Shown: piece after piece, positions 38,477 through 46,826 of the stretch
Position numbering within the stretch: the stretch's first letter is position 1
How the letters are laid out: every line of letters starts with the position of its first letter
Assembly: GCF_004125265.1 (NCBI RefSeq)
Contig: NZ_RDTE01000003.1
Span: forward strand, 6,572,001 to 6,636,000
Source of the DNA: Streptomyces lydicus
Lineage (GTDB): Bacteria > Actinomycetota > Actinomycetes > Streptomycetales > Streptomycetaceae
DNA: 64,000 nt
Direction: 5' to 3'
Made by a program: the position numbers and the translations under genes
The notes under the pieces: generated by a model
Seen by the model: only the letters and a program-made list of their open reading frames with translations
What the model was told of the DNA's origin: nothing
Database searches by the model: none

Positions 38477-39031
38477 ATGGATCATCCAGAAGTACTGCTC
38501 ATCGGTGGGCGGGCCGGGGTTGGCAAGACGACGGTGGGGTGGGAGGTTTCGGCGCTGCTGCGTGCCGCGACCGTTCCCCACGCGGTCATCGATGGTGACT
38601 TCATGGGGCAGGTGCACCCGGCGCCCGAGGGGGACTCTGATCGCTCGCAGGTCACCGAAAGCAATCTGCGGGCAGTGTGGGCGAACTTCTCTCACCGCGG
38701 TTACCGCCGCCTGATCTATACGAACACGCTGAGTGTGCTGCCCGAAGCGACGGGCATGTTTGAGCGCGCTATGGGGGACGGGGTGCGGATCGTTCGAGTT
38801 CTGCTCACCGCCTCGGATGCCACCGCCCGCGAGCGGTTGCTGGGCCGGGAGCTCGGCTCGGAGCTGGAGAAGGAACTGCAAGGCAGCGTCCGCAAGGCAC
38901 ATCTCCTGGATGAGAGGGCTCCTGCTGGGACGGCGCGCGTGATGACGGACAGTCGGCTCGTGGCGGACATCGCACGGGAGGTGGTGGCCGCCACTGGCTG
39001 GACCGGTCCTGATGCCGTCGGCGGATCGTGA
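38477..39031 (+). CDS. P-loop nucleotide kinase-like protein
   Basis: The predicted protein has 184 residues. VLLIGGRAGVGKTTVGWEVSALLRAATVPH carries a Walker A (GGRAGVGKT) and AVIDGDFMGQVHP holds the acidic strand following it, as in adenylylsulfate- and shikimate-kinase-like P-loop kinases. RLIYTNTLSVLPEA and VRIVRVLLTASDATARERLLGREL form later strands and a lid-like Arg-rich helix. The phosphate acceptor is unknown. It is the first gene of an accessory-looking patch that continues with an aminotransferase relic and a NUDIX gene. Confidence 0.75.
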   Translation: MDHPEVLLIGGRAGVGKTTVGWEVSALLRAATVPHAVIDGDFMGQVHPAPEGDSDRSQVTESNLRAVWANFSHRGYRRLIYTNTLSVLPEATGMFERAMGDGVRIVRVLLTASDATARERLLGRELGSELEKELQGSVRKAHLLDERAPAGTARVMTDSRLVADIAREVVAATGWTGPDAVGGS

Positions 39032-39118
39032 AGCGCATGGGCGGGCTGGTCCGGAAGGTGGCCACCACTGATCGGCCGGGCCGTCGAATCGTGCGAAGAA
39101 GTCGTCGAGGGGTTGGGG

Positions 39119-39292
39119 GTGATGGCGAGAGCGTTGGCGTCATACCGGGAGGGTGACTTCCCCGTCGCTGAGAAGGCGCACGCGCACACGATCAAGCTGC
39201 CCGTCTGGCACCGTGATCAGGATCTGAAACTGGCCGAGCAGTACGTCAGGGCGGCCAGCAAGGCCAGCGAACACCACAAGGAGCTCTTGTGA
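39119..39292 (+). pseudogene. C-terminal relic of a DegT/DnrJ/EryC1-type aminotransferase
   Basis: This 57-codon frame reads ASYREGDFPVAEKAHAHTIK, then [20 protein letters not shown], and ends SEHHKELL. It matches the final segment of sugar aminotransferases (Y-x-x-GDFP-x-AE...LP). The PLP-binding and catalytic parts are absent; upstream sequence back to 39032 is open but unrelated. The TGA overlaps the GTG of the NUDIX gene, so the relic preserves an ancestral coupled gene junction. Confidence 0.65.
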
Positions 39293-39726
39293 CCGTGACC
39301 TCCGACCTCGCCCGAACCCTGGCAGAGGAGGCCGAAACCGAAGGCATCACCACCTTCGTGGCCGCGGCCGTCGTCACCGACGCCGACCTCATCCTCCTGG
39401 TCCGCCGCAAGCCGGACGACTACATGGGCGGCCTGTGGGAGATCCCTTCCGGTCATGTGGACGCCGGAGAGAGCATTCTGGATGCGGCCCGCCGCGAAAC
39501 GCTGGAGGAAACCGGCCTGACCGTCGCCTCCGTGGACCGCTACCTCGGACACTTCGACTACGAGAACAGCCACGGCACCACCACCCGTCAGTTCAACTTC
39601 GCCGTCACCGTCTCTGCCACCGGGCCGGTCATCCTGACCGAACACGACCTGCACCAATGGGCCGCCCGCGCCGGCGACCTGCCGGGCGTCACCGACGGCG
39701 TACGGGAGATTCTGGCCCGCGCGTAG
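39289..39726 (+). CDS. NUDIX hydrolase
   Basis: The predicted protein has 145 residues. The NUDIX box is intact: [23 protein letters not shown] (G-x5-E-x7-REUxEE). [21 protein letters not shown] and [14 protein letters not shown] are the flanking strands. It hydrolyses a nucleoside diphosphate linked to an unidentified group. GTG 39289 overlaps the stop of the aminotransferase relic (GTGA), so it was probably the downstream gene of a nucleotide-sugar pair whose first gene is now lost. Confidence 0.88.
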   Translation: MTVTSDLARTLAEEAETEGITTFVAAAVVTDADLILLVRRKPDDYMGGLWEIPSGHVDAGESILDAARRETLEETGLTVASVDRYLGHFDYENSHGTTTRQFNFAVTVSATGPVILTEHDLHQWAARAGDLPGVTDGVREILARA

Positions 39727-39764
39727 GACAGCGGTCCTCGCGTCGTTTCTGACATCAAGTCAGA

Positions 39765-39920
39765 GTGCTGGACTGGCTGAAGCGGTACGACATCAAGCCG
39801 ACCAACGGGCCAGGTCGCTATGCGGTACCGACGGACAAGATCGATGAGTTCAACAAGTACGTGGAGAAGACGACCGTCCAGCCGCTCGACTCAGGCGGCG
39901 GCTGCAGGAGGAGACGATGA
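39765..39920 (+). pseudogene. Short HTH-like fragment
   Basis: This 51-codon frame starts VLDWLKRYDIKPTNGPGRYA and continues VPTDKIDEFNKYVEKTT, which looks like the DNA-reading part of an excisionase/MerR-like or helix-turn-helix protein (WL-x-R-x-x-I-x-PTN...YAVP-x-DKI). There is no upstream start with a ribosome site, and the frame closes at 39750, so it is probably a truncated remnant. Its TGA overlaps the ATG of the next gene (ATGA). Confidence 0.5.
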
Positions 39921-40717
39921 ATCCGTCATCGCCGCGCGGACGCCTGCGTGATGCCCTGCTGTGTGTAGGAGAGAGGGGTGACGTAAGCGAGGCGGGCCTC
40001 GGCGCGGCAGTCACCACCGCGCTGCGCGAACTGGCCTCGGAGGCGCTGGGCGAGCGATCGCGCGTCGAACTGGTCACCGTTGGCGCTGAGGACAACCCCT
40101 GGGGGCGAAGCCTCGGTCTTCGGCTTGCGGACTATGACGTAGAGCTGCTGGATGTGCTCTTGTGTGCAGACCAGAGCGACCTTCCGCCCCAGGTGCAGGC
40201 GAGTTGCCCGACTCTGAGCCAGGAGGAGTGGGAGACCGTACTGCTGGTCTCCAAGCTCATCTTCATTGGTCTTCAGTCGGAGCCCGAGCCTGTGCACGCC
40301 GATGCCGGCCAACATCCGCAGGTCACCCCGAGACCGCCCCGGTCGGTAGCGAGAGAACGGTTCTGCCAGGCGCTGGCTGCCATTTCGGAACGCCCTGATC
40401 TGTACCAGGGCGAACTCACTGCACAATTGCGGACTGCACTTCTGAACTTCGCGTCGGAGACACCCGACAACAAGGACGCCGCTCGGCGCATCGCGGTGCT
40501 GCGCTCAGAGGAGCCCCGTCAAGGGCCGCGCTTGTGCCTCAGCCGCTCGGGGTTGGCCTTCGCGAAGGTGGTGCTGAGTGCTGGTGGCTGTCCTGTCCCC
40601 AGTTGTGTACTGGAGGAATTTCCGGACTTGACCCAGGACGAGTGGGACGCCGTCATCCACGTCACAGGGATGACGCTCATGGCGTTCGAGACCGAGCCGG
40701 CCCGCGACGTGGGATAG
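39917..40717 (+). CDS. Unknown protein with two tandem copies of a ~115-aa domain
   Basis: The predicted protein has 266 residues and no signal or membrane segment. Residues about 7-122 and 139-262 align: RLRDALLCVGERGD... with RERFCQALAAISERPD..., LGLRLADYDVELLDVLLCA with LCLSRSGLAFAKVVLSAGG, and PTLSQEEWETVLLVSK...GLQSEPEP with PDLTQDEWDAVIHVTG...AFETEPAR. Each copy ends in an acidic T-x-x-EEW/DEW helix. I do not recognise the domain. ATG 39917 has AGGAGG 5 nt upstream, so the start is well supported. It sits at the end of an accessory patch before glnA. Confidence 0.75.
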   Translation: MNPSSPRGRLRDALLCVGERGDVSEAGLGAAVTTALRELASEALGERSRVELVTVGAEDNPWGRSLGLRLADYDVELLDVLLCADQSDLPPQVQASCPTLSQEEWETVLLVSKLIFIGLQSEPEPVHADAGQHPQVTPRPPRSVARERFCQALAAISERPDLYQGELTAQLRTALLNFASETPDNKDAARRIAVLRSEEPRQGPRLCLSRSGLAFAKVVLSAGGCPVPSCVLEEFPDLTQDEWDAVIHVTGMTLMAFETEPARDVG

Positions 40718-40791
40718 CGTCCGTGCCGCGCTGACGGTCCAGGTTCGGCAAAAGACAGTCGGCAACCAACAGAGGGGTCGCGACAGACGAC

Positions 40792-40827
40792 GAGCGGTTG
40801 CCTCCACCCGGGTGGAGGCAACCGCTC
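40792..40827. terminator. 36-bp perfect palindrome downstream of glnA
   Basis: GAGCGGTTGCCTCCACCC followed by its exact complement forms an 18-bp stem with no loop, 40 nt beyond the glnA stop and 75 nt beyond the 40717 gene. It can act as a terminator for both convergent genes, although no T-run is present. Confidence 0.75.
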
Positions 40828-40866
40828 TGAGTATTACCGTCGGTTGCTGAGTTCCAGCTTTACTTT

Positions 40867-42276
40867 CTAGATGTCGAAGTAAAGCTCGAACTCGTGCGGG
40901 TGCGGCCGCAGCTGGATCGGGGCGATTTCGTTGGTGCGCTTGTAGTCGATCCAGGTCTCGATCAGGTCGGAGGTGAAGACGCCGCCCTGCTGGAGGTACT
41001 CGTTGTCGGCCTCGAGGGCGTCGAGGACGGCCGGGAGGGAGGTGGGGACCTGGGGGACGCCCGCGTGCTCCTCGGGGGCGAGCTCGTAGAGGTCCTTGTC
41101 GATCGGCTCGGCCGGCTCGATCTTGTTCTTGACGCCGTCCAGGCCCGCGAGGAGGAGGGCGGAGAAGGCGAGGTACGGGTTCGAGGACGGGTCCGGGGCG
41201 CGGAACTCGACGCGCTTGGCCTTCGGGTTCGAGCCCGTGATCGGGATACGCATGGCCGCGGAGCGGTTGCGCTGCGAGTAGACCAGGTTGACCGGGGCCT
41301 CGAAGCCGGGGACCAGGCGGTGGTAGGAGTTCACCGTCGGGTTGGTGAAGGCCAGCAGCGACGGAGCGTGCTTGAGGATGCCGCCGATGTAGTAGCGGGC
41401 GGTGTCCGAGAGGCCCGCGTAGCCCTGCTCGTCGTAGAAGAGCGGGCTGCCGCCCTGCCACAGCGACTGGTGGACGTGCATACCGGAGCCGTTGTCACCA
41501 AAGATCGGCTTGGGCATGAAGGTCGCGGTCTTGCCGTTGCGCCAGGCGACGTTCTTCACGATGTACTTGAAGAGCATCAGGTCGTCGGCGGCGGCGAGCA
41601 GCGTGTTGAACTTGTAGTTGATCTCCGCCTGGCCGGCGGTGCCGACCTCGTGGTGCTGGCGCTCGACCTGCAGGCCGGCCGCGTCCAGCTCCAGGGAGAT
41701 CTCGGCGCGCAGGTCGGCGAAGTGGTCGACCGGCGGGGCCGGGAAGTAGCCGCCCTTGTAGCGGACCTTGTAGCCGCGGTTGTTCTCCTCCGACCCGGTG
41801 TTCCAGGCGCCCGCCTCGGAATCGATGTGGTAGAAGGACTGGTTCGCGCCGGTCTCGAAGCGCACGCTGTCGAAGACGTAGAACTCGGCCTCGGGGCCGA
41901 AGAACGCGGTGTCCGCGATGCCGGTGGAGGCGAGGTAGGCCTCGGCCTTCTTGGCGATGTTCCGCGGGTCACGGCTGTACTGCTCGCCGGTGATCGGGTC
42001 GTGGATGAAGAAGTTGATGTTGACGGTCTTGTCGCGGCGGAACGGGTCCACACGGGCCGTCGACAGGTCCGCGCGCAGCGCCATGTCCGACTCGTGGATG
42101 GCCTGGAAGCCGCGGATCGAGGAACCGTCGAAGGCGAGTTCCTCGGCCGGGTCGAACGCCTTCGCCGGGATCGTGAAGTGCTGCATCACACCGGGCAGGT
42201 CGCAGAACCGGACGTCGATGAACTTCACGTCCTCGTCGGCGATGAACTTCTTGGCCTCGTCGGCGTTCTGGAACAT
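40867..42276 (-). CDS. glnA: Glutamine synthetase type I
   Basis: The predicted protein has 469 residues, the exact GSI length. Motifs are [55 protein letters not shown], and [48 protein letters not shown] covers the substrate-binding Arg. Tyr397 in [10 protein letters not shown] is at the adenylylation position of GSI-beta enzymes. It is the main ammonium-assimilating enzyme of the cytoplasm. ATG 42276 has AGGAGG 6 nt upstream; the open frame beyond it is not coding. A four-half-site GlnR array lies about 100-137 bp upstream. Confidence 0.96.
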   Translation of the reverse strand: MFQNADEAKKFIADEDVKFIDVRFCDLPGVMQHFTIPAKAFDPAEELAFDGSSIRGFQAIHESDMALRADLSTARVDPFRRDKTVNINFFIHDPITGEQYSRDPRNIAKKAEAYLASTGIADTAFFGPEAEFYVFDSVRFETGANQSFYHIDSEAGAWNTGSEENNRGYKVRYKGGYFPAPPVDHFADLRAEISLELDAAGLQVERQHHEVGTAGQAEINYKFNTLLAAADDLMLFKYIVKNVAWRNGKTATFMPKPIFGDNGSGMHVHQSLWQGGSPLFYDEQGYAGLSDTARYYIGGILKHAPSLLAFTNPTVNSYHRLVPGFEAPVNLVYSQRNRSAAMRIPITGSNPKAKRVEFRAPDPSSNPYLAFSALLLAGLDGVKNKIEPAEPIDKDLYELAPEEHAGVPQVPTSLPAVLDALEADNEYLQQGGVFTSDLIETWIDYKRTNEIAPIQLRPHPHEFELYFDI

Positions 42277-42375
42277 CCAACTCCTCCTAGCCCGGTCACC
42301 GGTCGGCGGACGCGGGATTGCTACTCGGAACGCGACCATGTGCGGTGGCGCGTTGCCCGACCATAGGCAGGCGGG

Positions 42376-42413
42376 ATTTCCCAAGCATGACCCATTTGTT
42401 TCGCCGAGGTTAA
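42376..42413 (-). promoter_or_regulatory. GlnR box array upstream of glnA
   Basis: On the minus strand: TTAAC, 6 nt, GAAAC, 6 nt, GTCAT, 6 nt, GAAAT, the a1-b1-a2-b2 pattern known for actinobacterial GlnR sites. The remainder of the 42277-42615 gap shows AT-richer sequence (TTTATTCACC, ATAAAAGGG) that could hold promoter elements, not resolved further. Confidence 0.8.
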
Positions 42414-42615
42414 CCGGCGCACGCCTGCCTTTATTCACCAGTGTGACCCATAAAAGGGTATTTTGGCCCGGGGTGGCGGCCGTTCGCCGCGGCGCCGTGC
42501 CGAGCCCTTCCGCCCCTGGCGGCGCGCCCCCGGGGCCCGGCCCGGAAGGGGGCCCGAATGGCCTCGTACCGGACCTCGGCGCAGCGAATGTATGCGGTCG
42601 CAGTACCGTGGTCGG

Positions 42616-43083
42616 GTGGACAACAGGCAAGCAATCGGATCGTGGATCTCCGGGCCCCGCGCGGTAGCCGAGGACATGGGTGTCGAGTTCGGGTACCGCG
42701 GGCAGCAGCTCGGGCTGCCGGAGACCGGGCCGGGCTCGATCGCGCGCCCCGGGCGCCGCTTCGCCGCGCTCTTCCTCGACTGGGCGCTGTGCCTGCTCAT
42801 CGCCTACGGCCTGCTCAGCGGCGGTAAGGCGCAGTCGGCGAGCAACTGGGCGCTGGTGGTCTTCGCGGTGCTCAGCGTGCTCACGGTGGGCACGGTCGGG
42901 TTCACACCGGGCAAGCGGCTGCTGGGCCTGCGGGTGGTCGCCGAGGGCGGTGGCCGGATTTCGCTGCCGCGGGTGGCGCTCCGTACGGTGCTGCTCGTCG
43001 TGGTCATCCCGGCCGTGGTCTGGGACCGGGACGGGCGGGGGCTGCACGACCGCGTCTCGCGCGCGGTGCAGGTCCGCATCTGA
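42616..43083 (+). CDS. RDD-family membrane protein
   Basis: The predicted protein has 155 residues. [28 protein letters not shown] is the first membrane segment with the R...D signature. [31 protein letters not shown] is the second, with the typical [45 protein letters not shown] is the third and the RDD C-terminus. GTG 42616 is the start that keeps the soluble head ([20 protein letters not shown]). It is divergent from glnA. Function of RDD proteins is mostly unknown; some are transporters. Confidence 0.85.
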   Translation: MDNRQAIGSWISGPRAVAEDMGVEFGYRGQQLGLPETGPGSIARPGRRFAALFLDWALCLLIAYGLLSGGKAQSASNWALVVFAVLSVLTVGTVGFTPGKRLLGLRVVAEGGGRISLPRVALRTVLLVVVIPAVVWDRDGRGLHDRVSRAVQVRI

Positions 43084-43362
43084 ACTTCCGGGTCGTGAGG
43101 CCGATCCGGCGTGACCCGTACGGGTGCACCCGAGCCCGTACCGCACGCCGACCCGACGACCGGCCCCCGGCGAGGGCGGTACCCCCGACGAGCCCTTGGG
43201 CTCACCTGAGCCAGTAGGGGGAGGCCGTACGCCGCCCCCTCCCCGTATACGACGCCGCCGTACGCACGCCGCCATCCGGCGCATCCGTGCGTACGCCCGC
43301 CCCGTATGCAACCCCGCAACCCCGCAAACCGCATACACCCCCGCATCCCCCGACATGACGAA

Positions 43363-43390
43363 ACGCCCCGGAGCCACAGCCCCGGGGCGT
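43363..43390. terminator. Stem-loop between RDD and DUF4191 genes
   Basis: ACGCCCCGG and CCGGGGCGT form a 9-bp perfect stem with a 10-nt loop, between two convergent genes. The rest of the gap 43084-43450 contains G/C-rich sequence with short CGTACG-type repeats and nothing coding. Confidence 0.75.
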
Positions 43391-43450
43391 CATCGTTCGG
43401 TCAGGATGTCGGGTCCCTCGGCCGGACGCGGGTGCGGCCGGCCGTCACGG

Positions 43451-44170
43451 TCAGCGGGTCTTGCCGCCGCCCTTGGGCATCCGCATGCCCTTCGGCATCG
43501 GGCCCTTCGGGACCGGCATATTGCTCATCAGGTCGCCCAGCGCCTTGAGCCGGTCGTTGACGGCGGTGACCTGGGCACCGGGGAGCACGCGCGGCAGCTT
43601 CAGCAGCGTCGTACGGATCTTCTTCAGCGGCACCTGGCCCTCGCCGTCGCCCACGATGATGTCGTGGACCGGGGCGTCGGCGACGGTGCGCGCCATCCGC
43701 TTCTTCTCGGCGGCCAGCAGACCGCGCAGACGGTTCGGGTTGCCCTCGCCGACCAGCACGATCCCGGCCTTGCCGACGGCGCGGTGGACCACGTCCTGGC
43801 TGCGGTTCATGGCCACCGCGGGGGTCACCGTCCAGCCGCGGCCGACGTTGTCCAGCACGGCGGCCGCCGCACCGGGCTGGCCCTCCATCTGCCCGAAGGC
43901 AGCCCGCTCGGCGCGCCGTCCGAAGACGATCGCCATGGCGAGGAAGGCCAGGACGAAGCCCAGGATCCCCGCGTAGATTTCGTGGCCGATCGCGAAGCCG
44001 ATGGCCAGGAGAACGCCGAATACGACGATGCCTACACCAGCGACGACTAGACCGACCTTGGAGTCGACCCGACGGGTCATCTTGTAGGTCAGGGCGATCT
44101 GCTTCAGCCGCCCGGTGTTCTCAGCGCCGGCAGCGCCGGCAGCGCCCTCAGCATTTACCTTCCTCGCCAT
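43451..44170 (-). CDS. DUF4191 membrane protein
   Basis: The predicted protein has 239 residues. GRLKQIALTYKMTRRVDSKVG leads two close membrane helices (LVVAGVGIVVFGVLLAIGFAI and YAGILGFVLAFLAMAIVFGRRAERA). The cytoplasmic part includes GWTVTPAVAMNRSQDVVHRAVGKAGIVLVGEG and VPLKKIRTTLLKLPRVLPG, standard for DUF4191. The C-terminus is Met/Pro/Lys/Gly-rich (VPKGPMPKGMRMPKGGG). This conserved actinobacterial gene lies near lipA/lipB as in other Streptomyces; function unknown. Confidence 0.88.
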   Translation of the reverse strand: MARKVNAEGAAGAAGAENTGRLKQIALTYKMTRRVDSKVGLVVAGVGIVVFGVLLAIGFAIGHEIYAGILGFVLAFLAMAIVFGRRAERAAFGQMEGQPGAAAAVLDNVGRGWTVTPAVAMNRSQDVVHRAVGKAGIVLVGEGNPNRLRGLLAAEKKRMARTVADAPVHDIIVGDGEGQVPLKKIRTTLLKLPRVLPGAQVTAVNDRLKALGDLMSNMPVPKGPMPKGMRMPKGGGKTR

Positions 44171-44180
44171 ACAGCGCAGT

Positions 44181-44399
44181 CTACGTGGCGTGCGGGTGCT
44201 GGGTCGCCGCGGCCTCCAGTACGTACTCGGCCTCGTGGCGGTCCTTGGCGCGGCGGCGGTCCTCCAGGACCGATGTCCAGGCGTTACGACGGGCGGTGCG
44301 CTGTCCGCCGCGCATCAGGACGGCCTCGACGGCGCGCAGCGCACCGGTGACCGAAGGGATGGGGAGGGCGGGATTGGCGCGGAGCGGCGCGGCCTGCAT
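44181..44399 (-). CDS. Small conserved protein
   Basis: This 72-residue protein, MQAAPLRANPALPIPSVTGA and onward, contains helices rich in Arg (GGQRTARRNAWTSVLEDRRRAKDRHEAEYVLEAA). ATG 44399 has AGGGAG 8 nt upstream and is preferred to ATGs at 44465 and 44471 further up the same frame. It lies between lipA and the DUF4191 gene on the same strand. I do not recognise a function. Confidence 0.65.
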   Translation of the reverse strand: MQAAPLRANPALPIPSVTGALRAVEAVLMRGGQRTARRNAWTSVLEDRRRAKDRHEAEYVLEAAATQHPHAT

Positions 44400-44610
44400 G
44401 GTGGTGACTCCCTCTGATCTGTTCGGAGAAGCAGGGGTAGGTGCGGGAGCGGTGCGTGCATCCATCGTCACGGAAAGGTGTTACCAACGGATGACCTGCC
44501 GGTCAAACACCGATGAAACGTTGACGCGGCCCCCACGCCCCCCGTCAGGGGGAGTGCGGGCCGCGTCCTCCAGCATGTGCCACGTTTCACAAGACGGCGC
44601 GCCGGGGAAA

Positions 44611-45561
44611 TCAAACCGCCTGACTGGCCGCCTCGGCCTCGCGCCGGTCCATGGCCTGCTGGTAGAGGCGGCCGGCGCGGTAGGAGGAGCGGACCAGCGG
44701 GCCGGACATCACGCCGGCGTAGCCGATCTCCTCGGCCTCCTCCTGGAGCTCCACGAACTCGGCGGGCTTGACCCAGCGCTCGATGGGGTGGTGGCGCACG
44801 GTGGGGCGCAGGTACTGGGTGATCGTGATCAGCTCGCAGCCCGCGTCGTACAGGTCCTGCAGCGCCTGGCTGATCTCCTCGCGCTCCTCGCCCATGCCCA
44901 GGATGAGGTTGGACTTGGTGACCAGACCGGCCTCGCGGGACTTGGAGATGACCTCCAGCGAGCGCTCGTAGCGGAAGCCGGGGCGGATCCGCTTGAAGAT
45001 GCGCGGGACCGTCTCGACGTTGTGCGCCAGGACCTGGGGGCGTGAGGAGAAGACCTCGGCCAGCTGCTCGGGGACCGCGTTGAAGTCGGGGATCAGCAGC
45101 TCGACGCCGGTGTCGGGCATCGCGGCGTGGATCTGCCGGACGGTCTCGGCGTAGAGCCAGGCGCCGCCGTCCTCCAGGTCGTCGCGCGCGACGCCGGTGA
45201 TCGTGGCGTACTTCAGGCCCATGGTCTGCACGGACTCGGCGACCCGGCGGGGCTCGTCGCGGTCCAGCTCCTGCGGCTTGCCGGTGTCGATCTGGCAGAA
45301 GTCGCAGCGGCGGGTGCACTGGTCACCGCCGATGAGGAAGGTCGCCTCGCGGTCCTCCCAGCATTCGAAGATGTTGGGACAGCCTGCCTCCTGGCAGACC
45401 GTGTGCAGACCTTCGCTCTTGACCAGGCCCTGGAGGTGGTTGTACTCGGGACCCATCTTCGCCCGGGTCTTGATCCACTCGGGCTTGCGCTCGATGGGGG
45501 TCTGGCTGTTCCGGACCTCCAGGCGCAGCATCTTGCGTCCGTCGGGTGCGACTGCGGACAC
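44611..45561 (-). CDS. lipA: Lipoyl synthase (radical SAM)
   Basis: The predicted protein has 316 residues. [12 protein letters not shown] supplies the auxiliary 4Fe-4S cluster (C-x4-C-x5-C) and CTRRCDFCQ the radical-SAM CX3CX2[46 protein letters not shown], and [15 protein letters not shown] are conserved. A C-terminal RSSYRAG holds the Ser/Arg cluster ligand region. It inserts sulfur at C6 and C8 of octanoyl groups on carrier domains such as those of SucB. GTG 45561 has GGGAG upstream. lipB lies 174 bp upstream on the same strand. Confidence 0.96.
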   Translation of the reverse strand: MSAVAPDGRKMLRLEVRNSQTPIERKPEWIKTRAKMGPEYNHLQGLVKSEGLHTVCQEAGCPNIFECWEDREATFLIGGDQCTRRCDFCQIDTGKPQELDRDEPRRVAESVQTMGLKYATITGVARDDLEDGGAWLYAETVRQIHAAMPDTGVELLIPDFNAVPEQLAEVFSSRPQVLAHNVETVPRIFKRIRPGFRYERSLEVISKSREAGLVTKSNLILGMGEEREEISQALQDLYDAGCELITITQYLRPTVRHHPIERWVKPAEFVELQEEAEEIGYAGVMSGPLVRSSYRAGRLYQQAMDRREAEAASQAV

Positions 45562-45701
45562 GACCGGCTCCCTACGACTTCGTTTCTTCGGCGTACACCA
45601 GGGTACGCCCGTTGATTCGCACGTCTTTACGTGCGGGGCAACCCCGTATGGCGGGGTGGCATTCCCGGCGGCCCCGGAGAGGGCCCCGGCCGGGCGGCTC
45701 A

Positions 45702-45724
45702 CCGGCCCGGTACGGCCGGGCCGG
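45702..45724 (-). terminator. Stem-loop between lipB and lipA
   Basis: CCGGCCCGG and CCGGGCCGG form a perfect 9-bp stem with a 5-nt loop, just after the lipB stop. It may attenuate or process the lipB-lipA transcript. Confidence 0.45.
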
Positions 45725-45735
45725 CGACCGCTCGG

Positions 45736-46551
45736 TCAGACCGCGCGGGGGAGCAGTTCGGCGCCCTCCAGGACGTCCCGCAGATGTTTCTCGGCGACGG
45801 GCAGCACCTCGGCGATGGTGATCTCGCGGCCCAGCTCGCCCGCGAGCGAGGCGACACCGGCGTCCCGGATGCCGCACGGCACGATCTTGTCGAACGAGGT
45901 GTTGTCCGGATTCACGTTCAGCGCGAAGCCGTGCATCGTGACGCCCTTGGCGACGCGGATGCCGATCGCGGCGAGCTTGCGGTCCTCGCGGCGCTGGCCG
46001 GCGTTGGACGGCGCGTACTCCGGGCCGTTGAGCCGCGGGTCGAACAGCTCGTCCGTCAGCCGCGGGTCGAAGTCGAGGTTCAGCCCGCCCAGGGCCGCCC
46101 GCTCCTCCACCGGATCTCCCAGGACCCACACCCCGCTGCGGCCCTCGACCCGGGTGCCCTCCACGCCGAACTCGGCGCAGACCCTGATCAGCGCCTCCTC
46201 GAGCCGGCGGACATGGGCCACGACGTCCACCGGGCGCGGCAGCTTCTGGATGGGGTAGCCCACCAGCTGGCCGGGCCCGTGCCAGGTGATCTTCCCGCCG
46301 CGGTCCACGTCGACGACCGGGGTCCCGTCCAGCGGGCGCTCCTCGTCGGCCGTACGGCGTCCCGCGGTGTAGACGGCCTGGTGCTCCAGCAGCAGGCAGG
46401 TGTCGGGCAGCTCGTCGGCGAACCGGGCGGCGTGCACCCGGCGCTGCTCCTGCCAGGCCGAGGTGTACTCGACGGCGTCGGCGCCGAAGCCCAGATGCAC
46501 AAAGCGCAGCCCCTCGGGTGCGGGGGTCTCCCCCCGAGAGATCGCAGTCAC
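45736..46551 (-). CDS. lipB: Octanoyltransferase
   Basis: The predicted protein has 271 residues. [39 protein letters not shown], and [12 protein letters not shown] are LipB signatures. [24 protein letters not shown] carries the catalytic Lys, and [17 protein letters not shown] the catalytic Cys. It transfers octanoyl from ACP to lipoyl domains; LipA then sulfurates it. GTG 46551 has GAGGAG 5 nt upstream and replaces the more upstream open frame. It is followed on the same strand by lipA, and the target subunit SucB is encoded 15 kb away. Confidence 0.95.
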   Translation of the reverse strand: MTAISRGETPAPEGLRFVHLGFGADAVEYTSAWQEQRRVHAARFADELPDTCLLLEHQAVYTAGRRTADEERPLDGTPVVDVDRGGKITWHGPGQLVGYPIQKLPRPVDVVAHVRRLEEALIRVCAEFGVEGTRVEGRSGVWVLGDPVEERAALGGLNLDFDPRLTDELFDPRLNGPEYAPSNAGQRREDRKLAAIGIRVAKGVTMHGFALNVNPDNTSFDKIVPCGIRDAGVASLAGELGREITIAEVLPVAEKHLRDVLEGAELLPRAV

Positions 46552-46826
46552 GGCAGCTCCTCTTCGAACCTTTGTTGCACTTTGCTGCAACGTTGATGCC
46601 ACTTCGCGCCCATGCCACTGTACGGCCGCCTCTCGCGGTCCCCGCAGGCGGCCGGTGTCCGCCCCTCCCGTCCCTGCTCACACGATCGGATGAACGCGGG
46701 GAGGAGGCGGTGATCGGGGCGCCGAAGGCCGTTACATTCACGCCGTTCCACAAGGGCGAATGAGCATGCCGGACAGGGTCCGCCGAACCCGGCAGCGGCC
46801 CGGAAGGCAGGAGACCGGTAAAGCTG

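Noticed and set aside
42277-43377. 836-codon extension of glnA
   Set aside because: GlnA is complete with 469 residues from ATG 42276 and the extension overlaps the GlnR sites and the divergent RDD gene.
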